A stretch of 64,000 bases of DNA from Variovorax boronicumulans (GTDB taxonomy: Bacteria; Pseudomonadota; Gammaproteobacteria; Burkholderiales; Burkholderiaceae_C). A program made the position numbers and the translations under genes. This document shows, piece after piece, positions 57,386 through 64,000 of the stretch. The number at the start of each line of letters is the position of its first letter. Position 1 is the stretch's first letter. Under the pieces are notes generated by a model. It made no database searches. It saw only the letters and a list, made by a program, of their open reading frames with translations, and was not told the DNA's origin. The stretch covers positions 62,001 to 126,000 of the forward strand of contig NZ_VEDO01000017.1 of NCBI RefSeq assembly GCF_007677875.1. The letters run 5' to 3'.

Positions 57386-59665
57386 CTAGGCCGCGCCATC
57401 GACGGCGAATGATAACGACACTTGCGCACCGATCACGGCACCATCGACCACGCGGTTTGCAAGGTCGATGCGCGCATGGTGTTCGTCGGCGATCTTCTTG
57501 ACGACCGCCAGGCCCAGCCCGGTGCCGCGCGGCTTGGTCGTCACATAGGGCTCGAACGCGCGCTTGAGCAGGGCTTCCGGAAAGCCCGTTCCCTGGTCGC
57601 GTACCGACAGGCGCACGCGCTGGGCCTGCTCCAGCCACTGCGTGCGCAGCCGCACGGCACCGCCGTCTTCCAAGCCCGCACCGCGCCCGCCGGCCTCGGT
57701 CGCGTCCTGCGCGTTCTGCAGCAGGTTGTGGATCACCTGGCGCAGCTGTTCAGCATCGCCGCGGATCGGCGGGCAGCGCGGATCCAGGTCGAGCAGCACG
57801 GGCACGGCCGCGCCTTCCTGCGGATACAGCTGCATCACGTTGTGCACCAGCCCATTGAGGTCCAGCGGCTTGAGGTCGGCGGCAGGCAGGCGCGCGTAGT
57901 CGCGGAACTCGTTGACCAGCCGCTTCATGGCGTCGACCTGTTCGACGATGGTGCGCACGGACTTGGCCAGCAACGCGCGCTCGGTCTCGCCTTCGAGCTT
58001 GGGCTCGAGCTTCATCTGCAGCCGCTCGGCCGACAGCTGGATCGGCGTGAGCGGGTTCTTGATCTCGTGCGCGAGCCGGCGCGCCACCTCGCCCCAGGCC
58101 TGGGCGCGCTGGGCCGAGACGATCTCGGAGATGTCGTCGAACACCAGCAGCCGGGTCTGGTCGGGCAGCTGGGCGCCGCGCGCGAGCAGCACCACGGCGT
58201 CCTGCGAGAACGCCGACTGCGCGGCATGCAGCTCGAAGGGCTGCTGCCAGTGGTCCAGGCCGTGGTGGTCGCGGCCTTCGTCGAGCCGCTCGAACTGGGT
58301 CTGCACGCTCTGCGCAAGCCCGTCCAGGCCAGCGACCGCGGCCAGGGGCTGGCCCTCGAAGGCCGCGAGCGGCGCGCGCAGGATGCGCGTGGCACCGGGG
58401 TTGGACGAGAGCACGCGGCCCTGCGCATCGAGCACGATGACGCCGGAGGTCAGGTTGTCCAGGATGGTCTGCAAGTTGGCGCGTGCATGGTCCAGCTGCT
58501 CCATGCTGTGGTCGGCGGCCTGGCGCGCATCGAGCAGCTGTTGCGTCATGTCGGCGAACGAGCGCGTGAGGCCGGCCAACTCGTCGCGGCTTTGCAGCAC
58601 GGCCTTGGGCGTGAGGTCGCCCGCGGCCACCTGGCGCACGCCGTGCGCCAGCAACAGCAGCGGCCGGGCCAGCTGGTTGCCCAGCAGCACCGCCAGCAGC
58701 ACGGCGCCGAACACCGCGAGGAACAGGCTCAGCGTGAGCGTGCCGATGTACATGCGCTGCAGGCCGGCGCGGGCCAGCGCGCGCTCCTGGTACTCGCGGT
58801 TGGCTTCCTGCACGGCCAGCGCGTTGTCCACCAGCACCTGGGGCAGGCGCTGGCTGGCCTGCAGGAAGCGCGGCTCGGCCAACAGGCCCACGCTCGCGCT
58901 GGGCACCAGCGCCAGGGCCTTGATGCGGCCCTGGGCCGCGACGCCGGGCACGGGATCGTCCAGGCCCTCGACCATGGCGACCACGCGCTGGTTGCGCGCG
59001 TTGCGCAGCTGCTGCGCCGTGACACGCTCGGGTGTCAGCAGCACGCTGGACTGGCCGGCGCTGGCGATCAGCTGGCCGCTGGCGCTCCAGAGCACGACCT
59101 CGCTGGCGGCGAGCTGGTCGCGGATGCGCTCCAGCGCCAGGCCGGCCGCAGCGTCCGGCACCTCGGCCAGCTGGCCGCTGGCGATGCGGGTTTTGTTGCC
59201 CAGGTCGTTGGCCAGCACCTCCAGCGTGGTGCGGCCCAGGTTCACGCCCGCATCGAGCGCGCCTTCGACCTTGACGTCGAACCAGCTTTCGATAGAGCGC
59301 GAGACGAACTGGTAGGACACGACATAGATGACCAGCCCCGGCACCAGCCCGACCAGCGCGAAGATGGCGGCCAGCTTGACCAGGAGCCGGCTGCCGAAGC
59401 GCCCGCGCCGCACGCGGATGGCCAGCCGCACCATGGCCCACAGGATCACGGCGGCCAGCACGCTGGCGACCACCACGTTGAGCACGAACAGCCGCGCGTA
59501 GTTGCGCTCGTAGAGTTCGCGGTTGTTGGTGGCCTGGGCCAGCAGGAACAGCAGCACCAGCCCCAGGCCCAGGATCACCGCGGCGCCGATGCCCACGGCC
59601 CAGCGGACCGCGCGGGCACGGCGCGGGTCCACGCCCCCGGCGGCCTGCGGCAGGCCGGTGCTCAC
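57386..59665 (-). CDS. NtrY-like membrane histidine kinase
   Basis: 759 aa from a GTG that overlaps the DUF4390 stop (GTGA). Three N-terminal helices (about 20-45, 57-80, 93-115), a periplasmic region to about 285, a fourth helix (LSLFLAVFGAVLLAVLLGNQ), HAMP (LARPLLLLAHGVRQVAAGDL), a PAS domain (LQTILDNLTSGVIVLDAQGR), H-box GEVARRLAHEIKNPLTPIQL, N-box QVIHNLLQNAQDATEAGG, G boxes VRDQGTGFP and KPRGTGLGLAVVKKI. This is the NtrY layout. It phosphorylates the next gene's product. Gene order rsmB-DUF4390-kinase-regulator is typical of Burkholderiales. The signal sensed is unknown; nitrogen or redox control has been proposed for the family. Confidence 0.93.
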   Translation of the reverse strand: MSTGLPQAAGGVDPRRARAVRWAVGIGAAVILGLGLVLLFLLAQATNNRELYERNYARLFVLNVVVASVLAAVILWAMVRLAIRVRRGRFGSRLLVKLAAIFALVGLVPGLVIYVVSYQFVSRSIESWFDVKVEGALDAGVNLGRTTLEVLANDLGNKTRIASGQLAEVPDAAAGLALERIRDQLAASEVVLWSASGQLIASAGQSSVLLTPERVTAQQLRNARNQRVVAMVEGLDDPVPGVAAQGRIKALALVPSASVGLLAEPRFLQASQRLPQVLVDNALAVQEANREYQERALARAGLQRMYIGTLTLSLFLAVFGAVLLAVLLGNQLARPLLLLAHGVRQVAAGDLTPKAVLQSRDELAGLTRSFADMTQQLLDARQAADHSMEQLDHARANLQTILDNLTSGVIVLDAQGRVLSSNPGATRILRAPLAAFEGQPLAAVAGLDGLAQSVQTQFERLDEGRDHHGLDHWQQPFELHAAQSAFSQDAVVLLARGAQLPDQTRLLVFDDISEIVSAQRAQAWGEVARRLAHEIKNPLTPIQLSAERLQMKLEPKLEGETERALLAKSVRTIVEQVDAMKRLVNEFRDYARLPAADLKPLDLNGLVHNVMQLYPQEGAAVPVLLDLDPRCPPIRGDAEQLRQVIHNLLQNAQDATEAGGRGAGLEDGGAVRLRTQWLEQAQRVRLSVRDQGTGFPEALLKRAFEPYVTTKPRGTGLGLAVVKKIADEHHARIDLANRVVDGAVIGAQVSLSFAVDGAA

Positions 59666-60294
59666 TTGCTGCCTTCCGCCGGCAGCTTCACGCTGGCGCT
59701 GGCCGCGATGCTCCATTCGGACTGGCCGACCGCACCGATCTGGAACGGCCGCGGCAGCTGCGACACGTCCAGACTGAAGCGAAAGCGCAGCAGGTGCGCG
59801 CTGTCGGCCGGAATGTCGGCGGTGCGGGCGATGGGCCAGCGGCCGAAGCGCTGCACGCTGGCCAGTGCCTCGGGCAGAGAATCGAAGGTCTGCGCCAGCG
59901 TCACGCCCAGACCGGAGGTCTCGATGGGCCGCGCGCCGACGTTGAGCCGCCAGCGCCGCGTGAGCGGCTGGTAGGCCAGGCGCATGTGGCGCGTGGCGCT
60001 GGCCACCGTCCTGTCGGTCCAGTACCAGCGCTCGCGCACGATCTCGGCCTCGGCCACGAAGAACATGGGGATGCCCTTGTGCAAGGCGTCCTCGACCTGG
60101 GCAGAGAGCTCGAACTGCACCTCGGCGGTGAGCTCCAACTCCCCATCCACGCGCTGCACCATGAGCTGGGTGATCGCCGCCGGGCCCGGCGCCGGCGGGT
60201 CGGCCTGCGCCCAGACGCAGGCCAGCAGCAGCGCCAGCCAGAGGCTAGCGCGGGCCTTTCTCCAGCAAGCTGTAAAAAAAACCGTCGTTGTCAC
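59662..60294 (-). CDS. DUF4390 domain-containing exported protein
   Basis: 210 aa from a GTG inside the rsmB end (50-base overlap). Signal peptide ARASLWLALLLACVWAQA. The mature chain has ITQLMVQRVDGELELTAEVQ, FELSAQVEDALHKGIPMFFV and AEAEIVRERWYWTDRTVASA, then YQPLTRRWRLNVGA, all typical of DUF4390, a periplasmic beta-rich protein encoded before ntrY in beta-proteobacteria. It may present a signal to the NtrY periplasmic region; that is inference from conserved order. The GTGA overlap with the kinase start implies coupling. Function unestablished. Confidence 0.88.
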   Translation of the reverse strand: MTTTVFFTACWRKARASLWLALLLACVWAQADPPAPGPAAITQLMVQRVDGELELTAEVQFELSAQVEDALHKGIPMFFVAEAEIVRERWYWTDRTVASATRHMRLAYQPLTRRWRLNVGARPIETSGLGVTLAQTFDSLPEALASVQRFGRWPIARTADIPADSAHLLRFRFSLDVSQLPRPFQIGAVGQSEWSIAASASVKLPAEGSK

Positions 60295-61570
60295 GCGGAC
60301 GATTGTCCGGGACGGCCGGCGCAGCCGCGGCGCTGCAAGGGATTAAATGGCCGGGGGATGGCAGCAATCGCGCCTCACTGTGGTGCGCAAGAAACGTTTC
60401 GATGCGCTCGCGGCCTTCGGCCGGAAACACCGAACAGGTGGCGAACAGCAGACGGCCGCCCGGCGCCACGAGCGGCCACAGCGCCTGCAGCAGCCGGTCC
60501 TGCTGCACCACGAGCTGGGCGATGTCGCTCTCGCGCCGCAGCCAGCGGACGTCGGGGTGGCGCCGCACGATGCCCGAGGCACTGCAGGGCGCGTCCAGCA
60601 AGATGGCGTCGAAGGGCCGGCCGTCCCACCAGGCCGCGACATCGGCCGCGTCCGCGGCGCGCACCTCGGCCGCCAGGCCCAGACGCGCCAGGTTCTCGTG
60701 GATGCGGGCGCAGCGGGCCGGGTCCACATCCAGTGCGGTCAGCTCGGCGTCGGCGCATTCGAGCAGGTGGGCGGTCTTGCCGCCCGGCGCGGCGCAGGCG
60801 TCCAGCAGGCGCAGCGGGCGGTCCGTCGGCCGCGCCAGCCCCTGCAGCAGCAGCGGCGCGGCCAGCTGCGCCGCCGCGTCCTGCACGGACCAGGCGCCCT
60901 CGGCATAGCCGGGCAGCTCGGGCACCGGACGTGGGCGCGGCAGCAGCAGGCCGTCGTCGCCGATGGGCTGGCACGCGATGCCTTCGGCCTGCAGCCGAGC
61001 CTGCATGGCGGCCACGGTGCTGCGGCGCCGGTTCACACGCAGCGTCAGTGGCGCGGCATGGTCGGAGGCCTGCAGCACGGCCTGCCAGTCCTGCGGCCAG
61101 TCGCGCTGCATGCGTGCGATCCACCAGCGTGGGTGGTTCCATTGCGCCACCGGGTCGCGCGCGCTGGTCGCGACCAGCGCCGCGCGCTCGCGCAGGAAGC
61201 GGCGCAGGCAGGCGTTGACGAAGCCGGACTGTGCGCGCGCCCCGCCGCGCCGCGCTGCCTCGACGGCCTGATCGACCAGCGTGAACGGCGTGTAGGGTGC
61301 ATTCGCCTCGTCCCAGACCAGCGCCAGCGCCAGGCACAGCAGTGCATCCACGGGCGGCACCGGCGCGCGCTTGGCCAACAGGCTGCGCAGGGCCTCGGCC
61401 CGGCCGAGCTGGCGCAGCGCGTGGAACAGCAGGGCCTGGGCGGCCGGCCGCAAGGCCGGCGCCACGGCGGCCAGCGCGGTGGTCGCGCTCTGGCCGGCGC
61501 GCACGGCCTGCAGCGCCGCCGCCGCGGCCTGCAGTTGCCGCCACAGCGGCGGGGCCTGGGTCGTGCTCAA
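60245..61570 (-). CDS. rsmB: 16S rRNA (cytosine-967-C5)-methyltransferase RsmB
   Basis: 441 aa from TTG 61570, four bases after the TGA of the flavoprotein gene. Residues 15-150 are the NusB-like RNA-binding domain (LLFHALRQLGRAEALRSLLA, DEANAPYTPFTLVDQAVEAA, GFVNACLRRFLRER), and 160-430 the SAM-dependent Rossmann domain. LDACAAPGGKTAHLLE is motif I; DAILLDAPCSASGIVRRHPD holds motif IV with the PC Cys; LLFATCSVFPAEGRE holds the catalytic TC motif VI Cys. Both cysteines are present, so it should be active. The end overlaps the DUF4390 gene by 50 bases. Confidence 0.94.
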   Translation of the reverse strand: MSTTQAPPLWRQLQAAAAALQAVRAGQSATTALAAVAPALRPAAQALLFHALRQLGRAEALRSLLAKRAPVPPVDALLCLALALVWDEANAPYTPFTLVDQAVEAARRGGARAQSGFVNACLRRFLRERAALVATSARDPVAQWNHPRWWIARMQRDWPQDWQAVLQASDHAAPLTLRVNRRRSTVAAMQARLQAEGIACQPIGDDGLLLPRPRPVPELPGYAEGAWSVQDAAAQLAAPLLLQGLARPTDRPLRLLDACAAPGGKTAHLLECADAELTALDVDPARCARIHENLARLGLAAEVRAADAADVAAWWDGRPFDAILLDAPCSASGIVRRHPDVRWLRRESDIAQLVVQQDRLLQALWPLVAPGGRLLFATCSVFPAEGRERIETFLAHHSEARLLPSPGHLIPCSAAAAPAVPDNRPRDNDGFFYSLLEKGPR

Positions 61571-61574
61571 GCGT

Positions 61575-62852
61575 TCATCCCAGCGTGTCCGCCCAGATGT
61601 TCTGTGCCCAGTTCATCGCGTAGACGCCTTCAAGCTCGGTCGGGCCCGTGCTCACGCCGCCGGAGCCCGCCACGGTCCTGAAGGTCTTCTCGGCCACGTC
61701 GTAGGCGTGCACGCTGGCCACGTGCACCACGTTGCGGTCGTCGACGAAGCTGTAGCAAGTGTTGTTGAGCATGGGCGCGGGGTTCAGCTCCCAGCCTGCC
61801 AGCTGCGCCACGATGGCCGCGGCCGCCACCTTGGCATGGCTGTTGGCCATGTGGCCGCTCTTGGGCATGGCCGGTGCGATCTGGATGGAGTCGCCGACGA
61901 CGAACACGTCGCGCGCGGCCGTCGATTCGAAGCTCTGGTAGTTCACGCCGCACCAGCGGTTGTTGGCCATGTTGTTCAGGCCGGCCTGCACCGCGATGGC
62001 GCCCGCGCGCATGGACGGCAGCGCGTTGATGACCTGGGCCTTGACGTCCTCGTGCACCTCGAACTTGACCAGGCCGGCCTTGGCGTCGACGGCCAGGGTC
62101 TTGTGCTGCGGCAGGTATTCGACCAGGCCCGAGTACTGCTCGGCCCAGACCTTCTTGAACAGCGGCCCCTTGGAGGTGACGTCCGGGTTCGCGTCCAGGA
62201 TCAGCACCTTGCTGCGCGGCTTGAAGTTCTTGAAGTACCAGGCCACCTGGCAGGCGCGCTCGTAGGGGCCGGGCGGGCAGCGGTACGGCGCCTCGGGGAT
62301 GGTGATGGCGTAGACGCCGCCGTCGGGCATGGCCTCGAGCTGGCGGCGCAGCGCCACGGTCTCCGGGCCAGCCTTCCAGGCCTGCAGGATCTGGCCCGAC
62401 GCGTGCGCAGCCTGCAGCCCTTCGATGCTGCCGAACTGCAGTTCCACGCCGGGCGAGACCACCAGCTTGTCGTAGCCGATGGTGGCGCCGCCGGCCAGCT
62501 TGACGCTGCGCGCCGCGGTGTCGATGGCCGTGGCGCTGTCGCGCACGCGCACGATGCCATGGCGGCGCGTGAGTTCGGTGTAGGGCGAGGTGATCTCGGC
62601 GATCTGGCGGCTGCCACCGACCACGAGGTTGGAGATCGGGCAGGAGACGAAGGCCTCGGCCGGCTCGATCAGCACCACGTCGATCTTGTGGTCCGACAGC
62701 AGGCGCACGTACTTGGCTGCGGTGGCGCCGCCGTAGCCGCCGCCGATCACCACGACCTTGGCCCTGGACGGGATGGCGCTGGTGCTGGCGCAAGCGCCCA
62801 GGCCCAACAGCGCCAGGCCGGCGGATGAATGCAGGAAGGAGCGTCGTTGCAT
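61575..62852 (-). CDS. FccB-like sulfide dehydrogenase flavoprotein
   Basis: 425 aa. A Tat signal MQRRSFLHSSAGLALLGLGA with a lipobox-like LGLGAC may add a lipid anchor. FAD fold: KVVVIGGGYGGATAAKYVRL (30-50). Redox Cys candidates: FVSCPISNLVVGG (about 80) and RCPPGPYERACQVAWYF (about 215-230), matching the FccB and sulfide:quinone reductase pair that makes the polysulfide bridge. ARDVFVVGDSIQIAPAMPKS near 340 binds FAD. A single-heme cytochrome c gene precedes it by 13 bases, as in flavocytochrome c fccAB. It probably oxidises sulfide in the periplasm and passes electrons to the cytochrome. The stop is 4 bases before rsmB. Confidence 0.88.
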   Translation of the reverse strand: MQRRSFLHSSAGLALLGLGACASTSAIPSRAKVVVIGGGYGGATAAKYVRLLSDHKIDVVLIEPAEAFVSCPISNLVVGGSRQIAEITSPYTELTRRHGIVRVRDSATAIDTAARSVKLAGGATIGYDKLVVSPGVELQFGSIEGLQAAHASGQILQAWKAGPETVALRRQLEAMPDGGVYAITIPEAPYRCPPGPYERACQVAWYFKNFKPRSKVLILDANPDVTSKGPLFKKVWAEQYSGLVEYLPQHKTLAVDAKAGLVKFEVHEDVKAQVINALPSMRAGAIAVQAGLNNMANNRWCGVNYQSFESTAARDVFVVGDSIQIAPAMPKSGHMANSHAKVAAAAIVAQLAGWELNPAPMLNNTCYSFVDDRNVVHVASVHAYDVAEKTFRTVAGSGGVSTGPTELEGVYAMNWAQNIWADTLG

Positions 62853-62865
62853 GGTGGCCGGATCC

Positions 62866-63183
62866 CTACTTGCGCTGGGCCGCGAAGTAAGCGGCAATCT
62901 GCGCGATCTGCGCATCGCTGTAGCCCTTGGCCAGCTGGTGCATGATGGTCGCGCTGCGCGTGCCGCCCTTGAAGGCGGCCATCTGCGCGGTCAGCTGCTC
63001 GGCCGGCATGCCGGCCAGCGACACCACGCTGGAGCCCGGATGGGCCTTGCCCTGGGTGCCGTGGCAGTTGGCGCAGGTGGCGGCCAGGCTGCGCATGTAC
63101 AGGGCATCCTTGTCCTGGGCCGCAGCCGGCAGCGCGGCCGCCGCCAGGTTGGCCGCGGCGGCCAGCATCGTGTTCCATCGCAT
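62866..63183 (-). CDS. Periplasmic monoheme cytochrome c (FccA-like partner)
   Basis: 105 aa. Signal peptide NTMLAAAANLAAAALPAAAQ. One heme c site CANCH in RSLAATCANCHGTQGKA (about residue 37), and a distal Met ligand candidate in TIMHQLAKGYSD. Length and fold (class I) fit the small FccA subunit. It lies 13 bases before the flavoprotein gene and so is its likely electron acceptor, making a sulfide dehydrogenase pair. A -10-like TAGATA and an inverted repeat TGCAGA/TCTGCA (63239-63264) lie upstream. Confidence 0.92.
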   Translation of the reverse strand: MRWNTMLAAAANLAAAALPAAAQDKDALYMRSLAATCANCHGTQGKAHPGSSVVSLAGMPAEQLTAQMAAFKGGTRSATIMHQLAKGYSDAQIAQIAAYFAAQRK

Positions 63184-63235
63184 GGGCAGCTTCTCCTCAG
63201 CTTGTCAGCGGTCGGGGGGCGCAGTATCTACGAGG

Positions 63236-63269
63236 GCATGCAGAACCGACAGACATTCTCTGCATATGC
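63236..63269. promoter_or_regulatory. Inverted repeat upstream of the cytochrome c/flavoprotein genes
   Basis: TGCAGA (63239-63244) and TCTGCA (63259-63264) with a 14-base spacer lie between the cytochrome c gene and the LemA-like gene. The outer bases extend the symmetry with a small offset (GCATGCAGA and TCTGCATATGC). On the minus strand TAGATA (63230-63225) could be the -10 of the cytochrome gene. A regulator site is plausible. Confidence 0.35.
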
Positions 63270-63273
63270 TTCA

Positions 63274-63828
63274 TCACAGGGTGCGCGCCCGCTTGAAGCC
63301 GAACAGCCAGGCCAGCAGCACCGCGGGAAACTGGCGCACCGCCCGGTTGTAGACCTCGACTGCGGCCACGTAGGCGCGCTCGGCGCCCTGCACCTGGGTG
63401 CCCACGGCCTCCCATTCCAAGCGCAGCGCCGCAACCGGTTGGCCACTGCGCGCGCGCGCCAGCGTCTCGTCGTCCAGGTACTGCCAGGCCATGGCCAGCA
63501 CCGCCCGCGCGGCGACCAGGCCGGCCATGGCGGCCGTGTCCCAGGGCTTGCCACGCACGGCGCCCAGCGACGCCGAGAACTGCGCACTGGCTGCGCGCAG
63601 GTTGTTCCAGGCATCGCCGGCGCGCGGCGGTGCATCGCCCGGCAGCGGCTCGGGCGCATGCTCGGCCATCCAGGCCGCATAGCGCTCCAGCTGGGCGACC
63701 AGACTCGCGAAGATGGACCAGACCTTGGTGCGCAGGCGCACCAGGCGGTTGTAGGCGCCCACCCCCCAGAACAGCAGCACGGCGGCCACGCCGCCCCAGA
63801 CCAGCCAGGCACTCCAGGCCGCGTGCAT
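63274..63828 (-). CDS. LemA-family-like membrane protein
   Basis: 184 aa from ATG 63828 (a GTG one codon upstream is possible). One N-terminal helix AWLVWGGVAAVLLFWGVGAY followed by NRLVRLRTKVWSIFASLVAQ LERY-type heptads: YNRLVxLRxxV is the LemA opening. The C-terminal block AYVAAVEVYNRAVRQFPAVL LAWLFGFKRA is the family end. The middle is longer and more divergent than in standard LemA, and the usual RRxDLIPNLV block reads SLVAQLERYAAWMAEH, so it is an atypical member. The N-out single-helix topology is typical; function unknown. It lies 90 bases before the cytochrome gene. A terminator stands upstream. Confidence 0.8.
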   Translation of the reverse strand: MHAAWSAWLVWGGVAAVLLFWGVGAYNRLVRLRTKVWSIFASLVAQLERYAAWMAEHAPEPLPGDAPPRAGDAWNNLRAASAQFSASLGAVRGKPWDTAAMAGLVAARAVLAMAWQYLDDETLARARSGQPVAALRLEWEAVGTQVQGAERAYVAAVEVYNRAVRQFPAVLLAWLFGFKRARTL

Positions 63829-63861
63829 CACCTGCGCATCTCCATCGATCGTTCACCCATG

Positions 63862-63894
63862 AAAAAACCCCGGGGCCATGATAGGACCCCGGGG
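63862..63894 (-). terminator. Intrinsic terminator of the gene at the right edge
   Basis: CCCCGGGG (63868-63875) and CCCCGGGG (63887-63894) pair across an 11-base loop; on the minus strand the stem is followed by TTTTTT (63867-63862). It lies 34 bases past the stop of the partial gene and before the LemA-like gene, so the latter has its own promoter. Confidence 0.85.
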
Positions 63895-63928
63895 CCGGGC
63901 CGGCGCGATGCCGGCGGTGCGGTACGGC

Positions 63929-64000
63929 TTACTCGCCGGCCGGAGCGTCGCCAGCGGTGTCGGCCGTGGCCTCCTGGCCTGCCAGTTCCGCGGCTTCGGC
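63929..64000 (-). CDS. C-terminal end of an unidentified protein (cut by the right edge)
   Basis: The last 72 bases read on the minus strand as 23 residues, AEAAELAGQEATADTAGDAP then AGE, ending in TAA at 63931-63929. It is an Ala/Glu/Asp-rich, disordered tail such as occurs at the end of ribosomal or other nucleic-acid-binding proteins of this group, but it is too short to identify. A strong terminator follows, which supports it being a real gene end. Confidence 0.6.
   Translation of the reverse strand, partial: AEAAELAGQEATADTAGDAPAGE

Overview
The window is very GC-rich chromosomal DNA with strong G/C third-position bias, dense head-to-tail and start/stop-overlapping genes (ATGA, GTGA, TGATG junctions), three Bug-type (TctC) periplasmic binding proteins, a Liv-type ABC operon with CoA ligases, a DUF1840 gene, and the rsmB-DUF4390-ntrY-ntrX order. 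Together these point to a Burkholderiales bacterium, most likely Comamonadaceae. I see no insertion sequence, integrase, phage gene, rRNA operon or CRISPR array. About 57 protein genes and one tRNA gene fill nearly all of the window.

Layout. 1-5.2 kb: TetR regulator, TPR-like protein, hemerythrin, acyl-CoA-binding protein, a lipoprotein aminopeptidase and a gamma-glutamyltransferase. 5.3-10.9 kb (minus): a five-gene operon for aerobic 2-aminobenzoate (anthranilate) breakdown through CoA thioesters: bifunctional flavin monooxygenase/OYE reductase, MarR regulator, enoyl-CoA hydratase, 2-aminobenzoate-CoA ligase and a Rid-family protein. 11-16 kb: cyclopropane fatty acid synthase, DUF1840, a Bug protein, and a PQQ/heme c alcohol dehydrogenase. 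16-22 kb: a Fur-box-like site, a small exported protein, a TonB-dependent siderophore receptor, an ABC ATPase and two DUF3526 permeases, probably one iron-controlled operon. 22-31.6 kb (minus): a Bug protein, then an operon of acyl-CoA ligase, livG-H-M-K-F and a PaaK-like ligase, with a divergent Crp/Fnr regulator at 31.7 kb. 32.5-40.3 kb: a signalling block (FecR protein, OmpA lipoprotein, CHASE2 nucleotide cyclase, receiver protein, seven-PAS soluble histidine kinase, OmpR-type regulator). 40.3-47.1 kb: secreted alpha/beta hydrolase, LysR plus Bug pair, a ModA-like protein without signal peptide, MarR regulator, and orphan TctB-TctA. 47.1-55.8 kb: MFS-spermidine synthase fusion, a 72-aa protein, Lhr helicase, and an EAL phosphodiesterase. 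55.9-64 kb (minus): CsbD stress protein, tRNA-Phe, NtrX-like and NtrY-like two-component pair, DUF4390, RsmB, an FccB/cytochrome c pair, a LemA-like protein, and the end of an unidentified gene.

The theme is uptake and CoA activation of organic acids and aromatics plus elaborate sensing. The points I would look at first are: the Rid protein of the anthranilate operon, whose catalytic arginine is methionine; the seven-PAS kinase with four near-copies of one PAS unit next to a cyclase with altered base-recognition residues; a short dyad (CTGTCCTACAG) upstream of two stress-type genes, with a shorter copy in the csbD-tRNA gap; 22-bp-period direct repeats between marR and tctB; and a Fur-controlled TonB receptor co-transcribed with an ABC-2 exporter. 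All functions are read from sequence motifs; no database search was possible.
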